62,080 nt of DNA from Thermoleophilia bacterium (GCA_025934255.1 JAICYJ010000013.1:1-62080), one strand, 5' to 3'. Shown: positions 43,219-54,419, counted from the first letter of the stretch. A program made the numbers and translations. The notes: generated from the letters alone by a model not told the origin.

Positions 43219-44638
43219 CGTCCGCACCCACGCCCAGCGTCGCGTCGGGCTCCGAGACGGCGATCCCCTGCGGGCGGCGGCCGGCGTGCAGCGAGTGCAG
43301 GAACGAGACGCCGGACAGGCAGAACGCGCCCTGGCAGCGACCGCCCGTCGCCCGCGTGCGCTTGCGAACGCCCTCCAGCGAGGTGGGAGGCACGGCCATG
43401 CCGTGCGCGGCCGCGATCTCGGCCGTCGTCACCTGCTCGCACGCGCAGATCACCTGGCCGTAGCGGGGGTCGCGGGCGAACAGCTGCTCGGGGCTGGGAT
43501 GCCCGAGCAGCCGCGGCAGCGGCTCCAGCTCGGTGACCGCGTCCGGCCGCTGATCGCCGACCGGCAGGCCCAGCCCCTCCAGCAGCCCGCGCACCATCTC
43601 GGCGACGGCCGGTGAGGACGACACCCCTGTCGAGCGGATGCCGGCCGCGTGCACCAGGTTCGCGACCGCGGCGTCGACGGCAATCCGGTAGGTGGGATCG
43701 GAGGCCGGGCGGTTGGAGGCGAACGTCTTGATCGCGTGCTCGCGGCCGATCGACGGCACCAGTCGCTGTGCCGCGTCGAACACGTGGTCGAGCGTCTCGG
43801 CGTCCACCGCCCGGTCGGTACGGTCCTCGCGGTCGACGGCGGTCGGTCCCAGCAGCAGCGACCGGTTGGTGGTCGGCACGCAGTAGATGCCGCGTGTGAC
43901 CGGTGTCGGCACGCCGCCCACCACCTTGCGAAACCGGCCTCCCAGCTCGCGGTCGAACAGCCAGTACTGGCCCTGCCGCGGCCACGTCCGGAACTCCTCC
44001 CCGCCGGCCAGCCGCGAGATCGTGTCCGCCTCGACCCCGGCCGCGTTCACGACCGACCGGGTCGCGACCCGCCGGTCGCCGGCCGTGACGGCGACGATCC
44101 GGTCCCCGTCGCGCGCGAGCGAGCGCACGGGCGCGCCGCGCAGCACCTCGACGCCGTTGCGGGCCGCCAGCTCCGCGTATCCGATGGTCAGGCGGATCGA
44201 GTCGATGATGCCGTCGTCGGGGAAGTGCAGCGCGGCGCGGGCCCCCTCGCTGATAAGCGGCTCCAGCGCGCGCGCCTGGTCGCCGGTCACGACCTCCGCC
44301 GCCGCACCGGTGTCCTGTGCGTCGCGCAGGAGCTCTGGCAGCCGCTGCTCGTCCTCCTCGCTCAGCGCGACGGCCAGGGTGCCGATGCGGTGGAAGGGCG
44401 TGTCCAGGCGCGCGCACAGCGCCTCCCAGCCGGGACTCGACCGGCGCACGAGCTCGAGCTCGAGGGTGCCCGGATGGCAGTCGCCGCCGCTGGTGGCGAT
44501 GCCGGTGTTGCCCTTCGAGGCGCCCTCGCAGAGGTCGTGAGCGGCCTCGATCAGCGTCACGCGGGCGGCGGTGCCCGACAGCCGCCAGGCCACCGCACAG
44601 CCGATCACTCCACCGCCGATCACGACAACGTCGCGCAC
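43211..44638 (-). CDS. glpA: GlpA-like glycerol-3-phosphate dehydrogenase with BFD-type [2Fe-2S] domain
   Basis: This 475-residue protein has an FAD-binding DAO-family N-terminal domain (VVVIGGGVIGCAVAWRLSG, ASKGNTGIATSGGDCHPGTLELELV, YCVPTTNRSLLLGPTA). The C-terminal BFD-like domain carries Cys398, Cys400, Cys435 and Cys440 for a [2Fe-2S] cluster. The fusion is typical of anaerobic-type GlpA. The GTG at 44638 opens directly on the first flavin strand; a TATACA box lies 7 nt before it. With the two downstream proteins and GlpK it should convert glycerol to dihydroxyacetone phosphate. Confidence 0.87.
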   Translation of the reverse strand: MRDVVVIGGGVIGCAVAWRLSGTAARVTLIEAAHDLCEGASKGNTGIATSGGDCHPGTLELELVRRSSPGWEALCARLDTPFHRIGTLAVALSEEDEQRLPELLRDAQDTGAAAEVVTGDQARALEPLISEGARAALHFPDDGIIDSIRLTIGYAELAARNGVEVLRGAPVRSLARDGDRIVAVTAGDRRVATRSVVNAAGVEADTISRLAGGEEFRTWPRQGQYWLFDRELGGRFRKVVGGVPTPVTRGIYCVPTTNRSLLLGPTAVDREDRTDRAVDAETLDHVFDAAQRLVPSIGREHAIKTFASNRPASDPTYRIAVDAAVANLVHAAGIRSTGVSSSPAVAEMVRGLLEGLGLPVGDQRPDAVTELEPLPRLLGHPSPEQLFARDPRYGQVICACEQVTTAEIAAAHGMAVPPTSLEGVRKRTRATGGRCQGAFCLSGVSFLHSLHAGRRPQGIAVSEPDATLGVGADDA

Positions 44639-44676
44639 GGGCGCTTGTATACCGCACCCGCGGCGGTGTCGGGCGG

Positions 44677-44682
44677 TAGAGT
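44677..44682 (+). promoter_or_regulatory. Leaderless -10 box (TAGAGT) for ppsR
   Basis: TAGAGT ends 7 nt before the GTG at 44690, in the divergent gap with glpA. Confidence 0.45.
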
Positions 44683-44689
44683 CCGGGCC

Positions 44690-45528
44690 GTGGCGGACAC
44701 GCTCGAGATCCACATCATCTCCGACTCCACCGGAGACACCGCGGCACGGGTGGCGCGGGCGGCCCAGTCGCAGTTCGGCGACTCCGAGATCGAGCTGCAC
44801 CGCCACGCGCGGGTGAAGTCGCGGGAGCAGCTGGCGCGCGCGCTGGAGGCCGCCACCGGCCGCCGCGCAGCCGTGTTCTACACGCTGGTCGACCCGGGTC
44901 TACGCGAGGCCGTGGTCGAGATATCGCGGCAGCACCGGCTGGTGGCGCTGGACGTGCTGGGCCCCGCGCTGAACGCGATCACGACCGCCTCCGGCATGCA
45001 GGCGATGCAGGTGCCCGGCCGCCAGGCGCCGCTGGACGCGCAGTACTTCCGGCGGATCGCGGCCATCGAGTTCGCCGTCAAGCACGACGACGGCCGCGGC
45101 GCCGACGATCTGCAGCAGGCCGACGTGGTGCTGGTGGGGGTGTCGCGCACGTCCAAGACGCCGACCTCGATGCACCTCGGCTACATGGGGCTGATGGCCG
45201 CGAACATCCCGATCGTGAAGGGCATCGACCCGCCCCCGGCGCTGTTCACCGTGGATCCGTGGAAGATCGTGGGGCTGACCATCGACGCCGACCGTCTGGC
45301 CGAGATCCGCCGCCGCCGCGTGCGGGCGCTGGCCGCCGGCTCGTCGGCGCGCTACGCCGACCTGGCCGAGATCTACGAGGAGCTCGAGACCACCGCCAAC
45401 CTGCACAAGCGGCTGGGCTGCCCGGTCATCGACGTCACCAAGCTGGCGATCGAAGAGGCCGCCGCGCGCTGCGCGGAGCTGGTCGAGGAGCGGCGCCGGG
45501 CCGCACTCGAGGGCGCGCTCTCGCGCGG

Positions 45529-45532
<4 letters not shown>
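44690..45532 (+). CDS. ppsR: Pyruvate, phosphate dikinase regulatory kinase/phosphotransferase
   Basis: This 280-residue DUF299 protein switches PPDK off by ADP-dependent phosphorylation and on by Pi-dependent dephosphorylation. It has the opening IHIISDSTGDTAARVARAA, the P-loop-like GVSRTSKTPTSMHLGYMG from about residue 150, and GLTIDADRLAEIRRRR. The GTG start follows a TANNNT box. It overlaps the ppdK gene by 4 bases, so regulator and target are produced together. Confidence 0.94.
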
Positions 45533-48155
<2,623 letters not shown>

Positions 48156-48159
<4 letters not shown>

Positions 48160-48881
48160 GGATCGACGTCGCCTTCACGCCGGGAGAGCCGGAGGACGCC
48201 TCTGTGGCGATCGTGATCGACGTGCTGCGCGCGACCACCACCATCGCCTACGCGCTGGCGCAGGGCTATCAGCGGGTGCTGGCCTGCGGGGACGTTGACC
48301 AGGCGCGGGCGCTGGCGGAGCGGGTCAACGGCGGCGCCGTCCTGGCGGGCGAGCGCAAGTGCGTGAAGCCCGAGGGGTTCGACCTGGGCAACTCGCCGCG
48401 CGAGTTCGCCGGTGACCGGCTGGGGGACACGCTCGTGATCACGACCACGAACGGAACGCGTGCGATCGTGACGGCCGCCGCGCACGCCGAGACGGTGGCG
48501 ATCGGCAGCCTCGCAAACCTCACCTCGTGCGCCGCGGCCGTGGCGCGGATCGCTCGCAAGCAGAGCGGCGACGTGCTGATCCAGTGCGCGGGCGTGAAGG
48601 GCGGGTTCACGATGGACGACGCCTACACGGCCGGGCGGTTCGTGCAGGAGCTGGCGGTCTGGCTGGCCGAGTGGGAACGGTCGGACGCCGCCCACGCGGC
48701 GGAGGCGATCTCGCGCAGCTTCGAGACCGGCGGCGAGGGGCTGAGCGCCTCGCAGAGCGCCCGCAACCTGCGCGCAGCCGACCTCTACGACGACGTCCGG
48801 TTCTGCGCGCACGAGAGCGTGCTCGAGATCGTGCCGAAGGTGGCCGACGTGGACGCCGGTGTGGCCCTGATCACCGCCTGA
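48156..48881 (+). CDS. comB: 2-phosphosulfolactate phosphatase (ComB family)
   Basis: This 241-residue ComB family protein has the signature IVIDVLRATTTIAYALAQG, ERKCVKPEGFDLGNSPREF, TTTNGTRAI, the Cys in IQCAGVKGGFTMDDAYTAGRF and HESVLEIVPKVADVDAGVALI. In methanogens ComB makes sulfolactate for coenzyme M; bacterial copies often occur without CoM synthesis. Here it is translationally coupled to PPDK (GTGA), which makes PEP, the precursor of phosphosulfolactate. No comA or comC is present in the window. Confidence 0.88.
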
Positions 48882-48900
48882 GCGGCGCCCTCGCGGCTGA

Positions 48901-48914
48901 CCCCCGTACGGGGG
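48901..48914. promoter_or_regulatory. CCCCCGTACGGGGG palindrome
   Basis: A perfect 14-nt palindrome 19 nt after the comB stop, upstream of the two small membrane-protein genes. It lies 23 nt before a TACGCT box. It resembles in outline the C-run/G-run operators bound by CsoR-type metal sensors, but no such regulator is nearby; a terminator stem is the other reading. Confidence 0.35.
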
Positions 48915-48937
48915 GTTACCGGCGCGCAGGCACCCTG

Positions 48938-48943
48938 TACGCT
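48938..48943 (+). promoter_or_regulatory. -10 box (TACGCT) for the small membrane proteins
   Basis: TACGCT lies 29 nt before the ATG at 48973, leaving room for the AAGGGGG ribosome site. The -35 region is weak (TTACCG, 16-nt spacer). Confidence 0.35.
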
Positions 48944-48972
48944 CACAGTGGGGAGCAGAAGGGGGTCTTCTG

Positions 48973-49137
48973 ATGCGCTGGATGGACTTGGACGACGACG
49001 AGGTCGACGAGTACGGCGGACGTGCGACCGTTCTGGACTGGGCGCAGCAGCGCCCGCTGACGGCGGTCGTCATGGTGCTGGTCGTCTGGCTGGCCTTCAT
49101 CTTCGTGCTGAACACGGTGTACGGGCTGTTCCTGTAG
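48973..49137 (+). CDS. 54-residue single-pass membrane protein
   Basis: This short gene has an AAGGGGG ribosome site 7 nt before its ATG. The N-terminal half is acidic (MDLDDDEVDEYGG), followed by TVLDWAQQRP and one transmembrane helix (about residues 29-53) ending GLFL. The acidic side should face the cytoplasm or be membrane-peripheral. A second, similar-sized gene follows after 32 nt with the same style of ribosome site. I do not recognise a family. Confidence 0.65.
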   Translation: MRWMDLDDDEVDEYGGRATVLDWAQQRPLTAVVMVLVVWLAFIFVLNTVYGLFL

Positions 49138-49169
49138 GAGCGGCCCCAGGGTCGATAGAAGGGGTCTAG

Positions 49170-49325
49170 ATGCGTGGATTGCGGTCTGCGGACACGTTCG
49201 AGTACGGGCGCCGCGGCGCCATGGGCTGGGCGCAGGAGCACGTGCTGGTGTGCGCGGTGGGGGCGGTGTGCGGCTGGCTGGTGGTGATCTACGCGGTCTT
49301 CAGCGCGGTGCTGACGGTGCGCTAG
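49170..49325 (+). CDS. 51-residue single-pass membrane protein
   Basis: The ATG follows AGAAGGGGTCTAG. The protein begins RGLRSADTFEYGRRGAMGWAQEH and has one hydrophobic helix (about residues 24-49). The Trp-Ala-Gln placed just before the helix matches the WAQ of the preceding 54-residue protein, so the two look like distant paralogs made from one mRNA. Its TAG stop shares CTAG with the stop of the converging dnaE2 gene. Confidence 0.6.
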   Translation: MRGLRSADTFEYGRRGAMGWAQEHVLVCAVGAVCGWLVVIYAVFSAVLTVR

Positions 49326-52300
49326 CGCCGTCCCCTGCCAAAGCTGTTCGGATAGGGCGCGGCGGCCCGCAGCTCGCCCATGTCGGGCGTCTCGGCAGGG
49401 GCCGGCCCGATCTCGGCCCGGCCCCGGTGGCTGAGCGCGGTGATCCGCTCGGCCAGCACGTTGATCGTGCCCTCGCGGCGCTCCAGGCGGCCGGTCAGCT
49501 CGAGCAGCGGCTCGGCCCGCACGGCGATGCGGTCGCGGCTGTAGACGTCGGGCGGCACGATCGCGTTGCTGAGGCCGTGTTCGTCCTCGAGCAGCAGGAA
49601 CACGATGCCCTTGGCGGTGCCCGGGCGCTGGCGCGCCACCACGATCCCGGCGATGGTGACGGTGGAGCCGGGCGGGTCGGTGGCCAGGTCGCGCGATGTG
49701 CGGATGTGCTCGGGGAGCGTGGGGCGCAGCAGCGCCATCGGGTGGGGGCCGGTGGTGAGGCGCATCGTCTCGTGGTCGGCGATCATCCGCTCCCACTGCG
49801 ACTGTGACGGCAGCGGCGGCGCCGGGGCGGCGTCAAGCGCCAGCGCCAGCTGGCCGGACTCGGGGGCGCGGTGCAGGCGGATCTCCCACAGCAGCCGCCG
49901 GCGGTCGCGGGAGAAGGGGTCGAGCGCGCCGGCCCGCACCATCTGGGCGAGCACGTCGCGGCCGACCGGCGCCCGCCGTACCAGGTCGCCGGCGTCGCGG
50001 TAGGGGCCGCCGCGGTCGCGCTCGGCGACCACGTCCGAGGCGGCCTTGCCTACGCCCTTGATGTAGCCGAGGCCGATGCGGACGGCGCCCTGCTCCATCG
50101 CGCACTCGGGGTGGCTGCGGTTGATGTCGGGCGCGAGCACGGTCACGCCCCGCCGCTCGCCGTCGCGGAGCAGCGTGGCGGGCGGGTAGAAGCCCATCGG
50201 CTGCTCGTTCAGGAGCGAGCAGAGGAACTCGGCGGGGTGGTGCAGGTGCAGCCAGGCAGACTGGTAGGCCAGGATCGCGAAGGCGGCGGCGTGCGACTTG
50301 GGGAAGCCGAACCCGGAGAAGCCGAGCACGTTCTCGAACACGGCCGCGGCCGTCTCGCGGGGGACGCCCTGCGCCTCCGCGCCGTCGCAGAACCGCTCGC
50401 GGTGCACGACCAGCGCCTCGTGGCTGCGCTTGCGGCTCATCGCCCGGCGCAGCGACTCGGCCTCGCCGGCGGTGAAGCCGGCTAGCGCGATCGCCACCTC
50501 CAGCACCTGGTCCTGGTAGACGATCACGCCCAGCGTGTCGGCCAGCGGGCCTTCCAGCAGCGGGTGGTCGAAGGGCACCTGGTAGTCGGGGTTCTCGCGC
50601 AGCAGCTTGCGGCGCTTGATGTAGGGGTTGACGGCCTTGCCCACGATCGGCCCCGGCCGCACCAGCGCCACCTGGACGGTCAGGTCGCCCAGGTTCTCGG
50701 GCTGGGTGCGCACGATCGACTGCATCTGGGCGCGGCTCTCGATCTGGAACACGCCGACGGTGTCGCCGGCCTGGATCTCGGAGTAGACCGCCGGGTCGTC
50801 GAAGCCGATGCGGGACAGGTCGACGGGCTCGGCGGCGGTGTCGGCGATCAGCTCGACGCAGCGCTCCACCGCCGACAGCATGCCCAGGCCGAGCAGGTCG
50901 ATCTTGAGGAAGCCGGCGTCGGCGCAGGAGTCCTTGTCCCACTGGCAGATGCGGCGGCCCTCCATGGCGGCCGGCAGCACCGGCACCAGCTCGACCAGCG
51001 GGGTGGAGGAGATGACCATGCCGCCGGAGTGCTGGCTGATGTGGCGGGGCAGGCCCATGATCTCGTCCATCAGGAAGCGGAAGGCGCGCCAGCGGGGGCT
51101 GTCGGAGCCGTCCGGCAGACGGGCCGATTCGGCGCCGTGGTCCCAGCCGTCGGTCATGCGCGCCATCCGCTCGACCTCGCCCTGCGGCAACGCCAGCGCC
51201 TTGCCCAGGTCGCGGATGGCGCCGCGCACCCGGTAGGTGGGGAAGGCGGCCACCAGCGCGGCGTGGTCGTCGCCGTAGCGGCGCTGGATCTCGAGGATCA
51301 GGCCCTCACGGATGTCGCGCGGGAAGTCGAGGTCGATGTCGGGGATGCTGGTCTGGTCGCGCGACAGGAACCGGCCCAGGAACAGCTGCGCCGACACCGG
51401 GTCGACGTGGGAGAGGCCGATCAGGTAGCAGACGATCGAGCCGACGCTGGAGCCGCGGCCGCGGCCGGGGGGCAGCAGGCGGCGGGCGGCACTCTGGCCG
51501 CGCACCTGGAGGGCGACGTCGCGGGCCAGCTCGAGGATGTCGCGGTGCAGGAGGAAGAAGCCGGCCAGGCCGTGGTGGTCGATCAGGGCCAGCTCCTCGT
51601 CCAGGCGGCGGCGGGCCTCGTGCAGGTCGCGGCTGCCGGCGTAGCGGAGCTCGAGCTGGTCGCGGCAGATGCGGTACAGGGCCTGGGAGGCCGACTCGCC
51701 GGTTTCGGAGACGAAGTCGGGATAGCTGTAGCCGAGGTCGCTGGCGAGGTCGAAGCGGCAGCGGTCGGCCACCTCGAGGGCGCCGCGGACGGCGTCGTCG
51801 GGGAAGCGGGCGGCCATCTCGGCGGGGGTGCGCAGGACAGCCTCGCGGTTGCCGCGACGGTCGCGCTCGCAGGCGTCGAGGGTGGTGTTGAGGCGGATCG
51901 CGACCAGGGTGTCCTGCAGGAAGGCGCGGCGGGCGTTGTGGGCGTGGACGTCGCCGGTGGCGACGGTGCGCAGGCGCAGCTCGGCGGCCAGCTCGGCCAG
52001 CAGGCGGTTGCGGCGGGCGTCGCCGCGCCAGTAGGGGCGCTGCAGCTCGATCGCGAGACGGTCGCGGTCGAAGATGCCGCGCAGCCGGCGGGCGGCGGCG
52101 GCGGCCTGGCGGAGGCGGCCGGCGGCGACCTCGCGCGCGACCAGGCCGTCGCGGGCGCAGCCGGACAGGCAGTGCAGGCCGTCGGCGTGGACGGCCAGCT
52201 GATCGAGGGTGACGGAGGGGGCGCGGCGGTCGTCGGTGTGGGCGAGGGTGAGCAGCCGGCAGAGGTTGCGGTAGCCGGCCTGGGTCTCGACCAGGAGGGT

Positions 52301-52519
52301 GAGGTGGGCGCCGCCGGCCAGGGTCAGCTCGCAGCCGGTGATGGGGCGCAGGCCGGCGTCGTGGGCGGCGTGGGCGAACTCGAGCGAGCCGGACAGGCTG
52401 TCGTGGTCGGTCAGCGCCAGGGTCTGATGGCCGAGCTGGGCGGCGGTCAGGGCCAGCTCCTGGGGCTGGGAGGCGCCGTCCAGGAAGGAGTAGCAGGAGT
52501 GGGCGTGCAGCTCGATCAT
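49322..52519 (-). CDS. dnaE2: Error-prone DNA polymerase III alpha subunit (DnaE2)
   Basis: DnaE2 is the translesion polymerase of damage-induced mutagenesis. The 1065-residue protein opens with the PHP domain (ELHAHSCYSFLDGAS, ALTDHDSLSG). It has the palm catalytic motif PDIDLDFPRD near residue 395 and the third Asp in FLKIDLLGLG. Next come the fingers/HhH region and a C-terminal OB-fold (about 950-1040, VTIAGIVVARQRPGTAKGI). It lacks the long C-terminal tail of replicative DnaE. The ATG at 52519 was chosen as the first codon before the PHP motif and overlaps the DUF6504 stop. It forms an operon with imuB. Confidence 0.94.
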   Translation of the reverse strand: MIELHAHSCYSFLDGASQPQELALTAAQLGHQTLALTDHDSLSGSLEFAHAAHDAGLRPITGCELTLAGGAHLTLLVETQAGYRNLCRLLTLAHTDDRRAPSVTLDQLAVHADGLHCLSGCARDGLVAREVAAGRLRQAAAAARRLRGIFDRDRLAIELQRPYWRGDARRNRLLAELAAELRLRTVATGDVHAHNARRAFLQDTLVAIRLNTTLDACERDRRGNREAVLRTPAEMAARFPDDAVRGALEVADRCRFDLASDLGYSYPDFVSETGESASQALYRICRDQLELRYAGSRDLHEARRRLDEELALIDHHGLAGFFLLHRDILELARDVALQVRGQSAARRLLPPGRGRGSSVGSIVCYLIGLSHVDPVSAQLFLGRFLSRDQTSIPDIDLDFPRDIREGLILEIQRRYGDDHAALVAAFPTYRVRGAIRDLGKALALPQGEVERMARMTDGWDHGAESARLPDGSDSPRWRAFRFLMDEIMGLPRHISQHSGGMVISSTPLVELVPVLPAAMEGRRICQWDKDSCADAGFLKIDLLGLGMLSAVERCVELIADTAAEPVDLSRIGFDDPAVYSEIQAGDTVGVFQIESRAQMQSIVRTQPENLGDLTVQVALVRPGPIVGKAVNPYIKRRKLLRENPDYQVPFDHPLLEGPLADTLGVIVYQDQVLEVAIALAGFTAGEAESLRRAMSRKRSHEALVVHRERFCDGAEAQGVPRETAAAVFENVLGFSGFGFPKSHAAAFAILAYQSAWLHLHHPAEFLCSLLNEQPMGFYPPATLLRDGERRGVTVLAPDINRSHPECAMEQGAVRIGLGYIKGVGKAASDVVAERDRGGPYRDAGDLVRRAPVGRDVLAQMVRAGALDPFSRDRRRLLWEIRLHRAPESGQLALALDAAPAPPLPSQSQWERMIADHETMRLTTGPHPMALLRPTLPEHIRTSRDLATDPPGSTVTIAGIVVARQRPGTAKGIVFLLLEDEHGLSNAIVPPDVYSRDRIAVRAEPLLELTGRLERREGTINVLAERITALSHRGRAEIGPAPAETPDMGELRAAAPYPNSFGRGRR

Positions 52520-52767
52520 GCCCGCTGCTCGTACCAGCGGCCCTGGCGGCGATCGCAGAAGACGACGGTGTTGCGGCCGTCGGCCAGCACCAGGTCGAAG
52601 TAGGTGCGGTGGACGGGGCGGCGCGTCCACCAGCCCTCCTCGACCCGCCACTCCTCGCGGGTGACGGAGACGGGGCGGTTGGCGACGGCCACGGGCAGGC
52701 CGGCCTGGTCGGTGGTGACGTGGATGGGGCGAGGGAGCCCCAGCCGGCGTACGTATGTGCGATCCAT
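52516..52767 (-). CDS. DUF6504 family protein of the ImuB-DnaE2 operon
   Basis: This 83-residue protein is rich in Trp and Arg: VTREEWRVEEGWWTRRPVHRTYFDLVLADG and RQGRWYEQR. This matches the pattern I recall for DUF6504, a small protein found between Y-family-like ImuB and DnaE2 genes. The ATG at 52767 is preceded by AAGGGGG; a GTG at 52779 would overlap that site. It is 4-base coupled to dnaE2 and 18 bases after imuB. A role as an accessory of the mutasome follows from context only. Confidence 0.8.
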   Translation of the reverse strand: MDRTYVRRLGLPRPIHVTTDQAGLPVAVANRPVSVTREEWRVEEGWWTRRPVHRTYFDLVLADGRNTVVFCDRRQGRWYEQRA

Positions 52768-52785
52768 GACCCCCTTCACCTTCGG

Positions 52786-53973
52786 TTACTCGTACGGCAC
52801 GAGCAGCTCCCGGCCCTCCGGCAGGCGTGACCAGGGGGCGACCTCGACGACGCGCAGCAGGTGGCCCTCGCCCATGGCGGCGCGCAGCTGGCGGGCCGCC
52901 TCCGAGGCGCGCTCGCGGCGCACCTCGTGGGCGGGGCGCATCAGCAGCTGCTGGCGGCCGCCCGGCTCGCCCAGCTCGGCCAGCTCCATGGTCAGCCGGT
53001 CGAGCGCGCCGGGCAGGCCGGAGAGGGCCGGGAGCAGGGCGTCGCGCAGGCGGCGCGGCTCGGAGGTGGCGTCGCGCAGGCGCACGGGGCGGCGCCAGGA
53101 TCCGCCGGCGGACAGGCGCGCGGAGAGCGTGAGCGTGCGGACAGGACGGCCGGCCCGGCGGGGAGTGGCCAGCAGGCGCTCGACCAGCAGGGTGGCGGCC
53201 TGGTGGAGGGTGGCCTCGTCGCCCACCGGCTCGGCGAAATCGATCCACTCGCGCAGCGGCTGGGGCGGCATGCGCGGCGCGACGTAGTCCTCGTCCTCGC
53301 CCTGGGCGAGGCGGCGGCCGGCGATGCCGGCGGGGCCGAAGCGATCGGCCACGGCGGGGAGCGGGAGCGCGGCCAGCGCGCCGGCGGTGCGGATGCCGAG
53401 CGCCTCCAGCTCGTCGGTGATGCGAGGGTCGAGGCCCAGGCGGCCGATCGCCATGCGGCGGATGAAGCCGGGCGCGCCGTCTGCGTCGACCACGCGCGGG
53501 CGGCCGGGCCGGGCCTTGATGGCGGCGGCCCGGGCGGTGAAGCGGCCGGGACCGGCGCCGATCCGGCCGCCGGGCGGCAGCAGCTTTCCGGCGGCGTGCA
53601 GCAGGCGGCCGAGGCCGCCGTGCATGCGCAGCAGGCCGTCGGCGCGGAACAGCGCGTGGCCGGGCTCGAGCGGCTCGACGGCGGCGCCGATCGCCTCCAG
53701 GCCGGCCAGCAGCTCCTCGGCGGCATCGGCCACGGCGCCGGGGTCGGCGGTGACCAGCCGGATTCCCGGGCAGCGAGCGATCGCCTCGCCGGCGCGCATC
53801 CCGGGCCGCACGCCGAAGGTGGCCGCGGCGGCGTTCACCTCGCCCACCAGCGGCGAGCTGACCGCCTCCGGGGCCAGCGCCGCCGGGACATCGCCCAGCG
53901 AACCGCCCATCGCCACCCGCAGCGCGAAGCGGGGGACGAGCGCGCAGACCAGGATGCGGGGGCGTTTCGGCAA
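52786..53973 (-). CDS. imuB: Y-family polymerase-like mutasome protein ImuB
   Basis: This 395-residue protein has the Y-family layout but not its active site. The usual catalytic DxD at the N-terminus reads CALVPRFALRVAM, and the SxDE acid pair reads FRADGLL. Little-finger-like sequence follows, with QQLLM as a possible clamp-binding motif and the ending LPEGRELLVPY. These are ImuB traits: a non-polymerising adaptor that recruits DnaE2 to the clamp. The start is taken as TTG at 53973, which follows a GGAGAG site and a TATGCT box; an ATG at 53997 would lie inside the LexA box. No imuA-like gene is present. Confidence 0.85.
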   Translation of the reverse strand: MPKRPRILVCALVPRFALRVAMGGSLGDVPAALAPEAVSSPLVGEVNAAAATFGVRPGMRAGEAIARCPGIRLVTADPGAVADAAEELLAGLEAIGAAVEPLEPGHALFRADGLLRMHGGLGRLLHAAGKLLPPGGRIGAGPGRFTARAAAIKARPGRPRVVDADGAPGFIRRMAIGRLGLDPRITDELEALGIRTAGALAALPLPAVADRFGPAGIAGRRLAQGEDEDYVAPRMPPQPLREWIDFAEPVGDEATLHQAATLLVERLLATPRRAGRPVRTLTLSARLSAGGSWRRPVRLRDATSEPRRLRDALLPALSGLPGALDRLTMELAELGEPGGRQQLLMRPAHEVRRERASEAARQLRAAMGEGHLLRVVEVAPWSRLPEGRELLVPYE

Positions 53974-53982
53974 GGGCTCTCC

Positions 53983-54004
53983 AGCATAGGCGAACATGTG
54001 TTCG
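53983..54004 (-). promoter_or_regulatory. LexA/SOS box and -10 box of the imuB operon
   Basis: CGAACATGTGTTCG at 53991-54004 fits the Gram-positive LexA (Cheo) box CGAAC-N4-GTTCG in full. On the reverse strand it lies 2 nt upstream of TATGCT (53983-53988), a TANNNT -10 box, which itself is 9 nt from the imuB TTG. A bound LexA would cover the promoter, so the operon should be induced by DNA damage. Confidence 0.8.
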
Positions 54005-54010
54005 TATGCA

Positions 54011-54419
54011 ACGGCCGCGATGACACTTCCGGGAGCGCAACAGCCGCGCCTGGCACCGGTGTTGCCCGCAAGGTGCTTGCAAGCGGTGACGGCGGTGTTG
54101 CAACTCGTGCGCGTAACGGGCGCGTTGACCTTTCCGGGAGCGCAACAGCCGCGCCTGGCACCGGTGTTGCCTCCAAGGTTGCGTCAGGCGCTGACGACCG
54201 GGTTACGATCTGCTCGCGTGACGGGCGCGTTGACGCTTCTGGGAGCGCAACACCCGCGTCTGGCACCCGTGTTGCCTCCAAGATGCATACGAGCCGTCAT
54301 GGCGCGGTTGCAATCCGTGCGCGTTACGGGCGCGTTGACGCTTCTGGGAGCGCAACAGCCGCGCCTGGCACCCGTGTTGCCTCCAGATTCGTCACGGGCC
54401 GTGACGAATCATCGACGGA
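54011..54419. repeat. Four-copy 105-bp tandem hairpin repeat
   Basis: The motif GGGAGCGCAACA starts at 54031, 54136, 54241 and 54346, exactly 105 bp apart. Each unit has a conserved part of about 62 bp (ACGGGCGCGTTGAC... to ...TGTTGCCTCCAAG), preceded by a partly conserved CGTGCGCGTT stretch. A more divergent 32-bp segment separates the units. In each unit GCAACA pairs with TGTTGC (first copy 54037-54042 with 54060-54065), extended by GGAG/CTCC in the later copies. The array fills the gap between the zinc-ribbon gene and the LexA box. Because 105 is a multiple of 3, all reading frames stay open, but none has a coding signature. Confidence 0.85.
54386..54410 (-). terminator. Palindrome after the zinc-ribbon gene
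   Basis: GATTCGTCACGG, one central base, and its exact complement make a 25-nt palindrome inside the last divergent segment of the array. On the reverse strand it comes 14 nt after the stop of the zinc-ribbon gene, a suitable place for a terminator stem, though no T-run follows. Confidence 0.4.

Noticed and set aside
49322..54145. DnaE2 frame open for 1607 codons including imuB and the array
   Set aside because: The PHP domain begins at 52519, which is the natural N-terminus. The upstream part is antisense-like low-complexity sequence covering real genes in another frame.
53835..54281. Open frames of repeated 35-residue units across the array on both strands
   Set aside because: The repeat length is a multiple of three in G+C-rich DNA, so several frames stay open at once. 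None has a ribosome site, and the frames clash with imuB or its promoter.
54011..54419. CRISPR array: regular spacing with 32-bp segments between repeats
   Set aside because: The repeated part is about 73 bp, too long for CRISPR. The 32-bp segments of units 1 and 3 are clearly related to each other, and no cas genes are present. It is a diverged tandem repeat.
54011..54419. Integron attC sites
   Set aside because: The units lack the paired GTTRRRY/RYYYAAC core sites and contain no cassette genes; no integron integrase is present.
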